A stretch of DNA of 64,000 bases from Tretioscincus oriximinensis (Eukaryota > Chordata > Lepidosauria > Squamata > Gymnophthalmidae), in contig JAJVDF010000027.1 in NCBI GenBank assembly GCA_022410635.1, positions 2,630,967 through 2,694,966 on the forward strand, in the 5' to 3' direction. Position 1 is the stretch's first letter. Each line of letters begins with the position of its first letter. The notes below the pieces were generated by a model. That model had not been told where the DNA came from and made no database searches. It saw nothing but the letters and a program-made list of their open reading frames with translations. Shown here piece after piece: positions 23,895-36,118 of the stretch. The translations under genes were made by a program, and so were the position numbers.

Positions 23895-23965
23895 GAGGCT
23901 AGGAAATGAACCCATAACCTCTACTTTCCAGGAACTTGCATTCCCACTGAGCTACAGCCACTCCC
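23895..23965 (-). mobile_element. tRNA-like SINE head fragment, minus strand
   Basis: On the minus strand GTAGCTCAGTGGGAATGC resembles an A box, and TTATGGGTTCATTTCC about 35 bases later resembles a B box. This is the layout of a tRNA or a tRNA-derived SINE head. Stems do not close well enough for a functional tRNA, so a SINE remnant is the better reading. Confidence 0.4.
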
Positions 23966-26900
23966 CTCAGAGAAACCACTATATTTTCTTAAATAGCCAG
24001 CTATTTTTGCCGCTGTAATTATCTTCCCTAATTTATTGTCTTTCAGAGTTTGGGCTTCAGACAACGAGATCAGGGATGATGAAAATTGCAGCCTCAAAAT
24101 TCTGGAAAGCATTAAGTTAAGAAAGAACAACCTTGGGTGTATATAGGGAGGCAGCAGGATGACCAGATATAAAAGAGAACAAGACATCTGCATCTTTAAT
24201 GGCTGATGTTTCAGTAGATAAACCCTATAGTGCAGAAAGCACCTGCTGATTTCATCTTCTTTTGTAGAACAACTAAGAATACAGATGCCCCAGCTACCTT
24301 TTCATCTGCCCAATTTAGATGCAGCCTGCTTTTTCTACCTCAGTCATTATACAGAGATATTTTTTAAAAAATCTGTGGCACACTGAATCAGGAAGATGTA
24401 CTTTAATGGGGACGAGAGGGGAGAATAAGGATGCTAACAAATTCACAGCACTGAAGAAGCCAAGCTGTTTCCTTTCCTTACTTCTGAACTCCACTACAGT
24501 AAGAAAACATCATACTGAACCAGTGAAACTTTTGTTGTTTTTTAATGTTCCCAGATTCCAATTCTGGTTTCCAGACTTCAGCACTAGTAGATATGTGCAT
24601 TGAACAATAAATCAGCTTATCCAGAAGATGGGACTACGAAGGGTTAAAGCCATGTCAGTAAACAAAGGAATTTGGGGACGGTGTTAATTGGGAAGCCTAG
24701 AATAAGGTAACAGAAGTAACAACCATTCCAGAAAAGGAAGCAAGGCTTGCTCATTTGTTTGTTTATTGTTTCAAGAGTTTGTATGATGTGTCTCATGTAC
24801 TATCTCCAGACCCCAGCTTCCCACCCAGTTAATTATACAAGGGAAGTTCTGCTTCCTGCAGGGACCTCCTGGGTACTCTCCCATTGTTCGCAGAGATGAC
24901 ACAGAATCCTGGCGACCGTAAAAAGGGCTGTTCAGCTTATGAGCCTGTGAGAAACACTTGGGAGATTTCAGCTCTGTGAATAGAACAGATGGTTTTATTG
25001 GCAAAGGCAAATTTCTAAACCAGCGATGCATCTAATAGGTTCACCCAAAGAAAATCCCAATAAAAACATAAGGAGCAGAAGCATACATATAGCTCATTCC
25101 TTTGGCTTTTTCATTCTAAAAACAATGAGCTGTGCTTAATTCTAGGCACCATATTTCAAACAGAATGTTGACAAACAAGGAAGGATTCAGAACCAAAAGG
25201 TCTTAGAAGGAAAATCCTATCAGCAACTAGCAATAATATTATTTTTTAAAAAATGCATGTCTTATTCACAGCTTTTTTCTGTCCTCAGTCTACAAAAACT
25301 TCCAGGAAATGAAGCCATAAGAAAGACTGATTCTCTCAATACTAAGATTCATGGTGTGCTGTTCCAAAGTTGAAACAGATTGGAAAGTTTGTGAATTTCC
25401 AACTTTGCTCCATATATCTGAGATTCTATCTCCGACTCAGGGCAGTGATAGTGGAGTCAGGTCTGGATTTCTATATTTTAATATGCTCACAAAAAAGAAA
25501 CACAGGTGTTGACTGTATTACAATGTATAGAGTCAGAAATTCTGCTGATATTCTCTGTTCCAGTAATCTGTAACACTGATAGTGCACAAATACATTGCAT
25601 TTTCAATGGCCAGATCTCTGCTGTGAAAGACGGACTGCATTTAAGAAGGAAAGAAATTTCAGCAACCTGAAATTTATGGATCTCTATGTGATGTGTCATC
25701 CCCATTGGATTTGTAGTTGGCCTTTATTATTGTTATTGTTATTATAGAATAAAGCAAAATTACCATACAAAAAGCTAATGCTGGCCTTGATGATTTCTCA
25801 TCTATCATCAATTTGATAAGTTAAAGCCTCTCACAAGGATGTGATGCTGGAGGGCAGTTAATATTACTGCACCTATCTCAAAACTTCCAACATCCAGATA
25901 TTTAAAATATGTCCACAAATATTTTGAGACTACTTACACGATTGTTCCCCCTTCCAATTTAATCATCATGGATAGGCCAACATAATTATGATTTAGGNTT
26001 TGAATTCATTTTTTCTTACTACTGTTTTCTAATAAGTCTCAATTATTTCCCATTTGGTTATTTATATTTAGTATATACCATGTATATTCATGACTAATAA
26101 ACCAGGACTGCATTCCAACTGGGGAAAAGAAGCAGTTTGAAAAACAGCAAAGTGGATCAAAATTCATTGCACTGTTTCCTTTTGGCCCCATTTTAGCAGC
26201 ATGACAAGGCAAGGAAGAAGCAGAAGCCTACATATCTCCTCCCCCCACCCCCACCCCACAAAGTCTTTTATACTAAGAAAGTTAAAGTCAAGAAGAAAAT
26301 ACCACATCCTATTACTGCTAGCATCTCCCCAACTATAAGCAGCAAGCTGGTCTTCATGACTTCCAATGAGAGCTTTGCGACCAATAGTTAAATACGTCAG
26401 CAAGAACTTATCCAAAATTTCAGGATCTATACAGAGTTGGGAATACACTTGTTTATATCTAGATAGGAAACCGAGTTTACACAGCTGCATCCTCCTTTCC
26501 CATTCAAGCTAAGGCTCAAATGTTTCTCAGGCATCCATCTCAGGGCCGTGCCTGCGCTTACCCCATCCCTTCCACGTGCACAAGCACTCAAAGGCCAGCA
26601 GTTCAAAAGGCTGAGTACTGCAGTTTTCGTTCTCTAGCAAACTCATTGTCTAAAGTTTCTGCAGCTATTTAAGGCCCATACTACAACTGCCTAAAATCAG
26701 AGCAATCTAAAGCTACTTGCATTATTTTCTATGTCAGAAAATGTTCGTGTTTTGTCAGTGATCTTTCAACTGGTATATGCGTTGGTTACTTTGGTATTTA
26801 TGACTGCTTATTCTTGATCTTTCCCTGTTTAAAAACAAAATCCTAAGGCATAGAAGTATTCTGAAAGCCCACCAAAATAAATTAAAAAGCTGTTTATGGA

Positions 26901-27652
26901 GCATCAGCTACCTTTTTCAAGCCTTCTAAAAAGAGGAAAAGACAGGGAAAATCTACAAAGAAAGAACTAAAAGACCCAATAGAAGTTTGCTAGAAAACCA
27001 AATGCAAAATTCACTTCCTAACATTGGGTTTTTAAACAGGATCATTTTAAGGATCAAGGTGGCTAAACAATGTTTGAAAACAATGGGATGGTTTTTCCAT
27101 CTGAACACATTGATTTTCCTTAAGTGAAAAAGAGTCATTGCATCATGCCAATTATTTATAAGTAAAGTTTAAACTTTGCATCATAGGAAATAAAGTAGAG
27201 AACACTAAGTTAATGTGATTTTCCATTGAACCAGAAGTGACATGGCAGTTCTACTGAAAGACTGGTTCATATCGAAAATGAAAGCTAATGGCTGTTGTTT
27301 ATAGTCTTGTCATTTGACTACTTAAAAATAGGGCTTTATATTACTCTGTCAGTATGGGAATTGTTTCAGAGTCACTTGCTCCATGACCCCAAGGGAATAG
27401 GAGAAACCAATGCTGCAGTGATTATCTATGTTAAAAATATAGAAGTTTTTTGTTCTTCCTGCCTTGTTCTTGTTCTGCCTTGTCCTAGGTCAATATGGCC
27501 TAGGACACACAATGGCATAGTCTAGAACTGCACTATCCACATGTCAGCATGTCCAGACCAGCCTCTGAATCAACCCCAAAGCTGGTTGATCTCTAAAGGC
27601 ATAGGTCTTCCTAGGGTGCACCTTTCACCACTGGTGTCAGGGAGGGTAACAG
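23966..27652. other. Large interval without a recognised feature
   Basis: This 3.7-kb AT-rich interval contains many frames under 110 codons and no motif that I recognise. The largest, 26164-26490 on the minus strand, lacks paired splice sites. A C/CA-rich run lies at 26236-26258. A short MITE end (GATGACCAGATATAAAA) lies near 24160. Confidence 0.35.
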
Positions 27653-27751
27653 AAGAAATAATTAAAATAATTAAAATAATTAAAATAATTAAAATAATTA
27701 AAATAATTAAAATAATTAAAATAATTAAAATAATTAAAATAATTAAAATAA
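27653..27751. repeat. 9-bp tandem array (AATAATTAA unit)
   Basis: About 10.5 uninterrupted copies of a 9-bp unit (ATAATTAAA in one phase). Because 9 is a multiple of 3, both strands stay open and give Ile-Ile-Lys or Ile-Leu-Ile periodic frames, which are artefacts. Confidence 0.95.
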
Positions 27752-29090
27752 AAATCTGTCTTTTCTTCACACTTTCTTTATACTACTATGGTTTGTGTGT
27801 TGCTGAACTGTGTGACAATAATCCATAATAATCTTTAAGCATAAGAAATGTTTAAAGAAAACAACATATACATGCACCCTTAGTCTTAAAGCCACTGGAA
27901 AGCTATTTCAATGGCATCCTTTAGTTCAGCACAAAAATGGGTCTCCTGATAGTCAAGAACACAAAGGTATGGTTTTCACACATCTCCATGTTCCAGATGC
28001 TCATGCCCTGGCTGATCTAAAAGTCTACCCGGATCAAGGGCCCCTATACAAAGAAGGCATAACAGCATTGGGTTTCTCTCAGTAATCCATAATAATGATG
28101 AACTCAAAGAGGCCTACAAGAGAACTTAACACAGAAGGGTAGAAAGGACATGATATTTTTATGAGTCCAAATCACATCAACGTACAAGTATTGGTAATTT
28201 ATAGAAATGCCATTATGTACAGCCATGAAGATCCAGACAGCAGTGGGCTATTAGTTACAAAATGGACACATTATGACTAAAGGTAATATATAACCAGCTT
28301 CCCACATGGTCACATGTACCAACATTTTTATTTGTGGCTCATGTACCTCTTCCCAGCCTTAGCAAAGTGAATATATGTGGCAATACAGCTTAAATTATTC
28401 ATGAAAAGCTTTGCAGTCTTGAATCCTTTAATTCCTTCATGTCTGTAGTACAAAGGAAATGCCAATGTTCCCTGCTTATAGATTTTGTAAAATAAAATCC
28501 TCCAGCAAAGCTTGGCAGGTGAAACAAAAATTAATTGTAAAGCATCAGTTACTATATCGCTCACTGAAAATTAACAGCCCTACTGCAGAAGCAAACCCAT
28601 AGATCAGCTTTTCTGATCACTTGAGCACAGCAACTTACTTTCTAGTCTATTCGACGCGCAGACAGTTGGAAGCCACGTATACAAGGGAATTGCTTTTTGT
28701 CAAATGAAATGGTGTAAGGTTGTTGCTTCAGGCAATGGTTTTGAATTAAGATAGTAGGCCTTAATGAGGCATGTGCTAAGACCAAAGGATGGATTCTGTT
28801 TGCGTTTTTATATTCTAAGCTTGATCCGTAGATTTCCAGGAAAAGTGAATTGACTTTCTTGCAGTGGGTCTTCCAATGCTGTCATTCCTTCACCATTGCC
28901 CATTGCTTAGTTTGGGGTGGTCAGCACAACAAGCCTAGGAAGATTCTAAGAGCCTAGGGTTTGGGTTAGAGAACTCTGTGTGCTGGATGTNTACATTCAT
29001 TCATTCATTCATTATATCCACTGTCAAAAAGATCCATCTTTCTTCCCCTTTCCTTTTCTGTCCCACCTCACTTTCCCATGGAAGAAGGTA
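27752..29090. other. Nothing recognised
   Basis: No supportable gene or repeat family. A short (ATTC)n run lies near 28993. Confidence 0.3.
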
Positions 29091-29620
29091 AGGGACATTT
29101 CTTATCAATGGAACCATTCTCATCACCAGAACATGCCCAGTGAATAAGCAGCCTACTCATGATTTCCAATGAGTCGATTGGTACCAAAGAGGCAGCTCAC
29201 TTACCAAGGATCGTAAGTAGCCTGTTCTTTGCTGCACAGTGGCAGGTGCTATGACAGAGCTGCTACAAAAGAACATATCGTTTCCAAAGAGCATGCCAGG
29301 CAGTTGCAACTACCACTGTCTACCCAGTGAAAAGGCAGAAGATGCATCTGATGGTGAATAGGCTGCTTCTTTGCTGGTTAGGAAACAGTGTTCATAGCCA
29401 CTTGGGCAACTCCTTAGTGGTGGGTATGCGCCTTCAAAGCAACTCTCTGAAACTGCTATCATCAATAACAACCACCAGTGAAAAAACAGACAACTTACCA
29501 TCCCCAGTGAGTCAGCTGATGCCAAAGAATGAGTAGCCTGCTTCTTCCCTGCACAAGAGTTGCTACAAAGGGCCATANCGTCACCAAGGAGCACATTACC
29601 ACCATTTTAGCCAGTTGGAT
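29090..29620. repeat. Degenerate internally repeated segment
   Basis: The phrases CCAATGAGTCGATTGGTACCAAAGA (about 29167) and CCCAGTGAGTCAGCTGATGCCAAAGA (about 29504) match. Each is followed by GTAGCCTG-TTCTT-GCTGCA/CCTGCA, GTTGCTACAAA-type and CCAAGGAGCA-type phrases. A weaker copy starts near 29315. This is an old tandem or segmental duplication with a period of roughly 170-340 bp. No coding role is evident. Confidence 0.5.
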
Positions 29621-29907
29621 GCTTCCTTCTTTTTCCCACCTCTACTGGCCTTGACTGGCCCTCAACGAAGTGGCAATCGAGGAGAATATAGCCAATCATG
29701 GCAAGCATTAAGAAGTGACCATAGGGCTACAGGTTCCTTTTTATTTATGTAAGGAGTATTCATCCAAGAGCAGGCTACACCTGTTAAAAAACAAAATTTA
29801 TAAAAATTCAAACATAAATCAAATATAAAATTCAGTTCTCCCTACAGTCCAAGAGAGATAGACTTTTCTTTGTATCTTGGTGTGGATCCAAAATCTATAC
29901 ACAAATT

Positions 29908-29958
29908 CCCTTATTTATTTATACTTATAGTCCATCCTGTACCCAAAGGTCTCTTCTA
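29908..29958 (-). mobile_element. L2-type 3' tail fragment, minus strand
   Basis: TTATTTATTTATACTTATAG, then CATCCTGTACCCAAAGGTCTC, is the reverse of the shared L2/SINE 3' end. Only the tail survives. Confidence 0.55.
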
Positions 29959-30017
29959 TATTAGAGTGGTTTACCAGGCCCAATATCTGCTCAGGTCTAT
30001 TTATGGGGAAACTAAAC

Positions 30018-30140
30018 TCGGCTGACATCAGGGACCATTTCCAACAAGTTGAGTGACATCAGGGACTATTTCTAGCAAAGATGGCTGACATCAGAGGTCA
30101 TTTTTAACAAAGATGACTGCCATTTGGAGTCATTTCCAGT
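30018..30140. repeat. Short minisatellite, ~32-bp unit
   Basis: Three to four imperfect tandem copies of a unit like GACATCAGGGACCATTTC followed by CAACAAAGATGGCT. The copies diverge progressively toward the right. Confidence 0.8.
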
Positions 30141-31693
30141 CTGCCTTGAAATGGGTATCAGAAGAAATATTGCTGCATAGAGAGACACCTTTTTCTGTAG
30201 TCATCCAAAAAGATGGGAAATTATGTTTGTCTATCACTCCTAGAATCTCCATGCCAGTTTTTGGAGCTTTTATACTGGACGTTGGTCCTTAGTGCTGCAT
30301 TTGGTTGCATAGCTTTTGAAGTTTCTGGATTTATTGGTGAGGATGCTAAATAATCTTTTTCACTCTTAGAAGGAAGACAACATAAAGTAGATTTTAAACT
30401 GCCTCAAAAGATAATGTGATGAATGAAAGTAGAATTATAAGTTGCCTTTCATACCAATTAGCTTTCTTGCAAATCTGAAGAATACAATATTATAATGTAG
30501 GGTCAACTACAATAAAACTAAAGTAGTGGTAATATAAGTATTATAAAAGAATATATATTTGCAAAAAAAAATTAAGTAAACAGAATCTGTAAGAAAATAT
30601 TTTGCAGAAGACAGACCAACACATTAATTTCTACTATTAGGCTTCTTCAGTAACTTCAATATTCACATATAAGTCCAAAGCAAATCTACATACATCTACT
30701 AAGAATTAGTTTCTCCTGGATTCAGTGGGACCTACAAACTTGTAACTGTGAACTAGGACAGGAATTTTGCAGTCTACCAGATGCAAATTATAAAAACTGC
30801 AGGTCCTAGTGAAAATAACCGCTTTTTCCACACCCATTAAAGCTGCAAAACCTCTATCCTAGTAGTACAGAGTGTTGTTGATTACAGTAAATCAATGCAC
30901 CACTAAGCTGAAATGGAAGAGGTAAGTAAAGTTATTTTCCTAGTTGCTCATCAATGGTTTGGGGATATATCATCTCCCAAATACCTCACTTGGAAATCAG
31001 CTGCACGTAATTTATCAAAGTTATATAAAATAAGGCTGAAATGTATTTGAACTGTAACTTCCATCAGTCATGATGGGTAACAGTGAGTAATTCAACAATA
31101 TCTGAAGTCTGCCTCAATGTCCACCCCATCCAAGTTACTTTCTATTTTGGATGACTGTGTGTGAGTTTTGTGATCAAGGATTATTTCTCCCTCCCTCCCC
31201 CCAACCCATCATAAAACTGCATTAAGACCCTCTTAAAAAAAGGAAGGAAAGAAGAAAAGGATGGAAGGAAGGTGCAGAATCACAGAACCAATGGTTGTGC
31301 CTGTCTAGGCATCCATATGACATANTACACCGGCAGACCAGTAATCAGCTATATTTATAAATATAATACATATTGTGCCATGTTCCAGGGCCTGACACAG
31401 TCAGGTTAAAATTCAAAATAAGCCCCAGAGCAAAAAGGATCTTAATCAGTTTGTTGTTTTTTATTGTTATTGTTAAGCACTAGGCTTGCTAACATGGAGT
31501 TCAAGATAAAGGTCCTGCATTTTTAATTCTCATGTGACAAGGTTATTTCTGCAATTTATGCTTTGTAAGCATAAAACCATTAAGAAAAGGATGGGTTAAA
31601 AGCAAAACATAAACAGATTTCAATGGATTCTCCTTCAAGAATAAATGTCACTAATACAATAGATGTCTAACCATATGGTTAGACAAATCACTC
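30141..31693. other. Nothing recognised
   Basis: AT-rich DNA with no supportable gene or repeat. A GGAA-rich patch lies near 31240-31270. Confidence 0.3.
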
Positions 31694-31694
31694 N

Positions 31695-31970
31695 TTTATT
31701 ATTTATTTATTTATTTATTTATGTATTTATTCATTAATTTATACTTCTATCCCACCCTATACCCAAATATCTCAGGGTGGCCAACCAAAGAGTGGCACAC
31801 ATAGGTTTTGTTGCTTTCTCCACAACAGACACCCTGTGAAGTAGGTGGGGCTGAGAGAGTTCTCAAGAACTGTGACTGGCCCAAGGTCACCCATCATGGA
31901 GGAGTGGGGAATCGAACCGGGAGACTTTCAGGTAAGAGTCCAACACGCTAACTACTACACCAAACTAGCT
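31695..31970 (-). mobile_element. Full-length tRNA-headed SINE, minus strand
   Basis: This is the best-preserved SINE. On the minus strand it starts near 31969 with AGTTTGGTGTAGTAGTTAG (A-box region) and has a perfect B box GGTTCGATTCC (plus GGAATCGAACC, 31908-31918). The body follows (GTCACAGTTCTTGAGAACTC, CACAGGGTGTCTGTTGTGGAG), then the L2-type tail CCCTGAGATATTTGGGTATAGGG and (AAAT)n. Possible target duplications are CTCNTTTAT at the left and CTCTTTAT at the right. The intact B box suggests the polymerase III promoter is preserved. Confidence 0.88.
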
Positions 31971-33635
31971 CTTTATAGGCCAAAGTAGAACATTTCGTAT
32001 GTGGGAAAGTAAGTGCGGCTCCTTTAAGAAATGCTGAGTAAAAAGGGAGGGCCTTAAAAGGAGAAAATCTGAATATTTTGTCAGTTGGTGCTAAATTATT
32101 AGAAGAAGAAAAAAAAGAGGGGGAAGCAAAGAAGGAGGGAAAGAAAGTATACAGATATATCTATGAACATTAATATTTGGTTTGTCTATCATTGTAAACC
32201 TTCTGTCCTCCTCCTTTCTTTCCCTCCACATTTTGTATTTTAAAGTTTCATGAAAAGTGAAAAAACATTTCAAGGAACAGTTTTCTAGAGGCTGCTGCAT
32301 TTTTTTCCGACAACAGGCTTGATTATCTTGGATGTAAATAACAATCAAAACAAAGCAAACTCTGCACCTACTTATTCAATGCTCTACTCAAATATGGCAA
32401 GGGAGAAAATACCCTCTAAAGAATGCATTTCTGCTTCATGAATTATTGTGTGTTTAAGGCTGGAATTGTGTGTGTGTGTTTTCTTTCTGCCAAGGCTCAA
32501 CTGCACATTTTTATCAAATTTGTCAGGTTAAACTCCTGTTCACAGCTAAAAGGCACCCGCAGCTGCAATGCATTTGTGAGGATGAATGAACGACTTTGCT
32601 GTATGGCTTCTATTTTAATGTGCAATTGAGCCCCTGAGATGCTCAGTTCTAGTTCAGTAGCTCTAAGAGGAGCTGTTCCCTAGGGGTCTGCATTACCCAA
32701 TTAATTGAAATAACTCAAAGGTTTTTCTCCTTTTAATCCTGTTCCTACAATGTCTTGTCTCTCTTTCCCTCCCCTATTTCCCCTTCCCCCCCCCCCCCAT
32801 CTCTGCAAACTAAATTTTATTTTCACTAGATTGGGCATAAAAACCCAATTCAAATAAAGTTAGTATGAACAGAAGAGGACTGTTCTATTCCCTGTAACGA
32901 AATGCTCTGAAATATACAGCAAGGCCAAGCGTATTTCGGACATTCATGAATGAAACCTGAATACAAACTATGCTCGAAACTGGAAACTATTTCCCCTCCT
33001 TTTGACCTTCTCAGTTGGTTCGGAACTCCTTTGATCGTCATCCAAGGCAGACCGTTTTGGCCATGAGAACATGGCTGGGGATTTGTCAGGCTTGTGAGCA
33101 TGTGCTGGAGCGGGTCTAATCTGTGTATACACTGTTGTTCCACCTTATGGGTAATAATATTCAAAGGAACTTCTTCTATAAATACTACCAGAGTCACAGG
33201 GATTAGCTTTCTCCATTTTACTCAACCTTGGGCTGAAATGACATCTCAGGGATGCATCTCTGCTTCTTTGCACTGCACTCTTTAAACTTTGAGAGCATTT
33301 TAAATTATTTTTAGCTTTTCTGAAAAACTTTGAGGGGAGGAGTCAAGATGAGAGTTACTGTCACTCTCTGTTCTTTCAGAATTGCTCGTATTGGTCCTAG
33401 GTAGGAAGATAAACAATTTTTTGTTCCTTATATTACCACCACTCTTAAACTGTGGTCACACCGACGTTTTAATCCTGCATCTGCCCACTTTTAAAATGGA
33501 GGAACACAGCAACAAAGTGAATAGTAATTTTCTTTAATGTTATCTAAACTGAAGTTGGTTCTCCTGAGTTAGAAAATGCTGAAAGAAAGCACCTTGCCAC
33601 TTTCCTGATGTGTTCTCTCACACTAAAAATGGACT
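31971..33635. other. Nothing recognised
   Basis: Chance frames only; a 115-codon minus frame at 32850-33197 has no motif. A C homopolymer lies at about 32788-32798. Confidence 0.3.
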
Positions 33636-33765
33636 GAACATAAGAACATAAGAGGAGCCCTGCTGAATCGGACTAGGGGCCATCTAGTCTAGAATTCAGT
33701 CTCACACAGTGGCCCACCAATTGCACAGAAGTCTGGAACAGAAGAAAGCAAAATCTGACTGAAGC
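33636..33765 (-). mobile_element. CR1 3' end fragment, minus strand
   Basis: GAACATAAGAACATAAGAGG, CCATCTAGTCTAGAATTCAG and CACAGAAGTCTGGAACAGAAG follow the 3' UTR of the CR1 copy at 15733. Only the last 130 bp remain. Confidence 0.8.
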
Positions 33766-34759
33766 TGGATTAAATTGTAGATGCAACTTAGTGTACTTAG
33801 GTTGGTTGGTCAGTCTCTGTAGTGAACAATGGGGAGAAAGTAGTAACCTGTAATAGTCCTTAATCCATTCTGCCTTTGTATAAGGACAATCACAGGCTAT
33901 ATGAAATTACTTGAAGCCTGTGCATCAAGGATAACAGGTTACTTCTCCCTCTTCCCAAGGGTAATCAAGAAAACAGACTACTGTCTTTGGCCTTTGAATC
34001 CTTTAGCTACGTGAAAATTTCTAAGAATGAATGCTATGGCCATCTATCAGGATTGTTGATTCAGGCATGGGAAAAACACCGTCACAATCCAGCCCAATCT
34101 GCATGATGAGGTGACTGATGATTGAAAGGAACAGGGGTGATAGAAGCCTTTACTAAGGAGGAAGAATTAGGAGTGGAAGCAGATGGTACTGATATGGCTG
34201 GAGAATGCACACAGAGCCTGGTCACTCAAGCACTTTGAAAGTTGATTTACGACCTCAGCCAGCTATGTTGTTGCTGGATCCTTTCAAAAACATCATCAAG
34301 GAGATATCAGGTATTCTTTCTCTTGTATCACTTTCTGACCTTGCCACCTCCACTTCCACTCCCCCATCCAGAATATAGTCCCTTTCTTATCAAAATCCAA
34401 AGGAGTAGCCATGTTAATCTGGATCAGTATTTCTAGCAAGGTGACTGAAGGCCTTTTCTGCCTTAGGCTTAATTTTGTAATAGGTCTGCTATTTGCATGC
34501 AAATGTAGACTATAGTAGGCCACAAATGGATATTCCTTTGCAAAAAATGAGGCAACTTTTTTGAATATATACATGCTACATAGTTTAAAAGTTGTGGAAG
34601 CAAACAACAAATTCATGACTTATTAGCTAATATTACAAATACTGTGAGCACACTGCAAAAACTTACCTGATTCTTGATGCCACATTCTGTCATCTTCACT
34701 GCCCAGCCAAACATCTTAATGGAGGCTTCGCTAAGCTTGCTGTGTATCCAGAAGAGAAC
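33766..34759. other. Nothing recognised, one short repeat phrase
   Basis: AAAGGAGTAGCCATGTTAATCTGG (34400-34423) resembles the inverse of the AGACTAACACGGCTA terminus seen at 63002-63016. No gene is supported. Confidence 0.3.
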
Positions 34760-35035
34760 TGTAATAGAAGAGGAATCTCCTATTGCAGATCTTTTCTGAC
34801 TGCACGATGAAATGCCAGCATCCTCCTTTAAGAGCTGCATGCAGCCCCATCATCTGTCGTGCCCTCATGGGGAAACAAGCAGTGTGAGAAGATGCCAGCC
34901 AACAAGATTGTGAGTCACAGCTGGTTTCATCTCATCAGCCCCGTGCCAGCTCCGTGCAAATCCAGCAAAAGGTATGTCCCCTCTTTTTCCAGCAAAATCC
35001 ACAATCGCTTTATTGTCCCATGCTTTTTTCCAACA
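34760..35035. mobile_element. Unclassified element, copy A of a pair with 38.66 kb
   Basis: This segment aligns with 38655-38937 through ordered shared phrases: TCTCCTATTGCA, CTGCATGCAGCCCC/CTGCAGCCC, CATCTCATCAGCC/CTTCTCATCAGCC, GGTATGTCCCCTCTTTTTCCAGCAAAATC. Two such separated matches imply an interspersed repeat. The ends of copy B resemble the GGCC-TTGTGCACA end type of other non-autonomous elements here. Confidence 0.55.
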
Positions 35036-35964
35036 TTATCTGCTTTTGTTTGATCAGAAGTTGCGTGTGAAAGTTGTGTATACAATTTTGATTGGGATAA
35101 AATATATACATCAAACCATTTCTTTCCCACCATATTCCCTGGGTTTGAGTTGGACAACTAACCTCCAAATTAAGAAGGTGTTTTGATACTTGCACACTAC
35201 TCAAGAAATTCCCATAGGAGCCCATTTAAATGTATACTTTAACTTTCCAACGAAATGCAGTTAACTGAAACTTTCAAGTTCTGTAGCTTTTGATGAGGTG
35301 GTGGGCCGCGAGGAAGATGAGGTGACCCCTCAACTGCCNGCCCAGCTGCCCCCTCATCGCTGGGCCACCGTTGCTACCTCACATCCTCCTTCACCCCCCT
35401 CTGCCCCGAGACAGATATCAGCACTCACTTCTGTGCAGTGGGGCCTATAACCTGGGTTGGATGATGATGTTAAATTGCCTGCATCTCAAGCCCTCACTTC
35501 AGTTTCAATTAGGAATAAAAAATTCCGTTTTCCATTCCGTTTTAAAGGTCTAATGCGAATACAGCCTTTGTGTTGATTCCTGAAGATTCCTGAAGCAAGA
35601 AGATATTCCGGAGCAACTGAGTTTTTTCCTGAGTGGATAACTGAAGCTCCATTGCCATGTGAAGTGGAATCATCATCATGTATCATAGCGGTCCGAGCCC
35701 CCCATGTCCCACCCCGGTCTGCCTGCAGCCAAAGATATTTCACACTTACATTTGTACCATTGTACAAATGGTACCATTGTACAAATCAATTTTTATCATT
35801 TGAACCTATGGAATCCAGGCACAAAGGTGAGTTCACGAAAAAACTGATACATTACATTGTCATAGGCTGCATCCAAACTGGATGTAAAGTTCATTTTTAA
35901 GTCACAGCAATATTCTGTTTGGCAGACTAGTTCATCAATGTGCTGCTATAACAGTGCATTGAAC
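35036..35964. other. Nothing recognised
   Basis: A GC-rich patch (about 35300-35410) carries no motif. No supportable gene or repeat. Confidence 0.3.
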
Positions 35965-35966
35965 TA

Positions 35967-36118
35967 GGGTTCCCACATAAAATCCAGGATAAAGCTTCAC
36001 ACTTTAATGGTTATTGAAAAAGGGAAGCTTCTAATGCCTGCTACATCTAAAAGGGAAAATCACTTTCTCACACCAATGAAACATCCAAAGCTCTATCCTG
36101 GATTTTATGTGGGTACCC
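35967..36118. mobile_element. TA-flanked MITE with ~31-bp TIRs
   Basis: This 152-bp element starts GGGTTCCCACATAAAATCC and ends GGATTTTATGTGGGTACCC. The inverted repeats extend to about 31 bp with two or three mismatches. TA flanks both ends (35965-35966 and 36119-36120). It has no coding capacity; a Tc1/mariner-type origin is inferred from the TA. Confidence 0.85.

Noticed and set aside
23895..23965. Possible functional tRNA gene on the minus strand
   Set aside because: A- and B-box-like motifs are present, but the acceptor and anticodon stems do not pair, so a SINE remnant fits better.
26164..26490. 108-codon minus frame, protein-like in parts
   Set aside because: No paired splice signals, no motif, and no recognisable repeat partner. 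Frames of this size are expected by chance in 64 kb of AT-rich DNA.
27653..27751. CRISPR-like regular spacing
   Set aside because: It is a simple contiguous 9-bp tandem array with no spacers, in a vertebrate genome.
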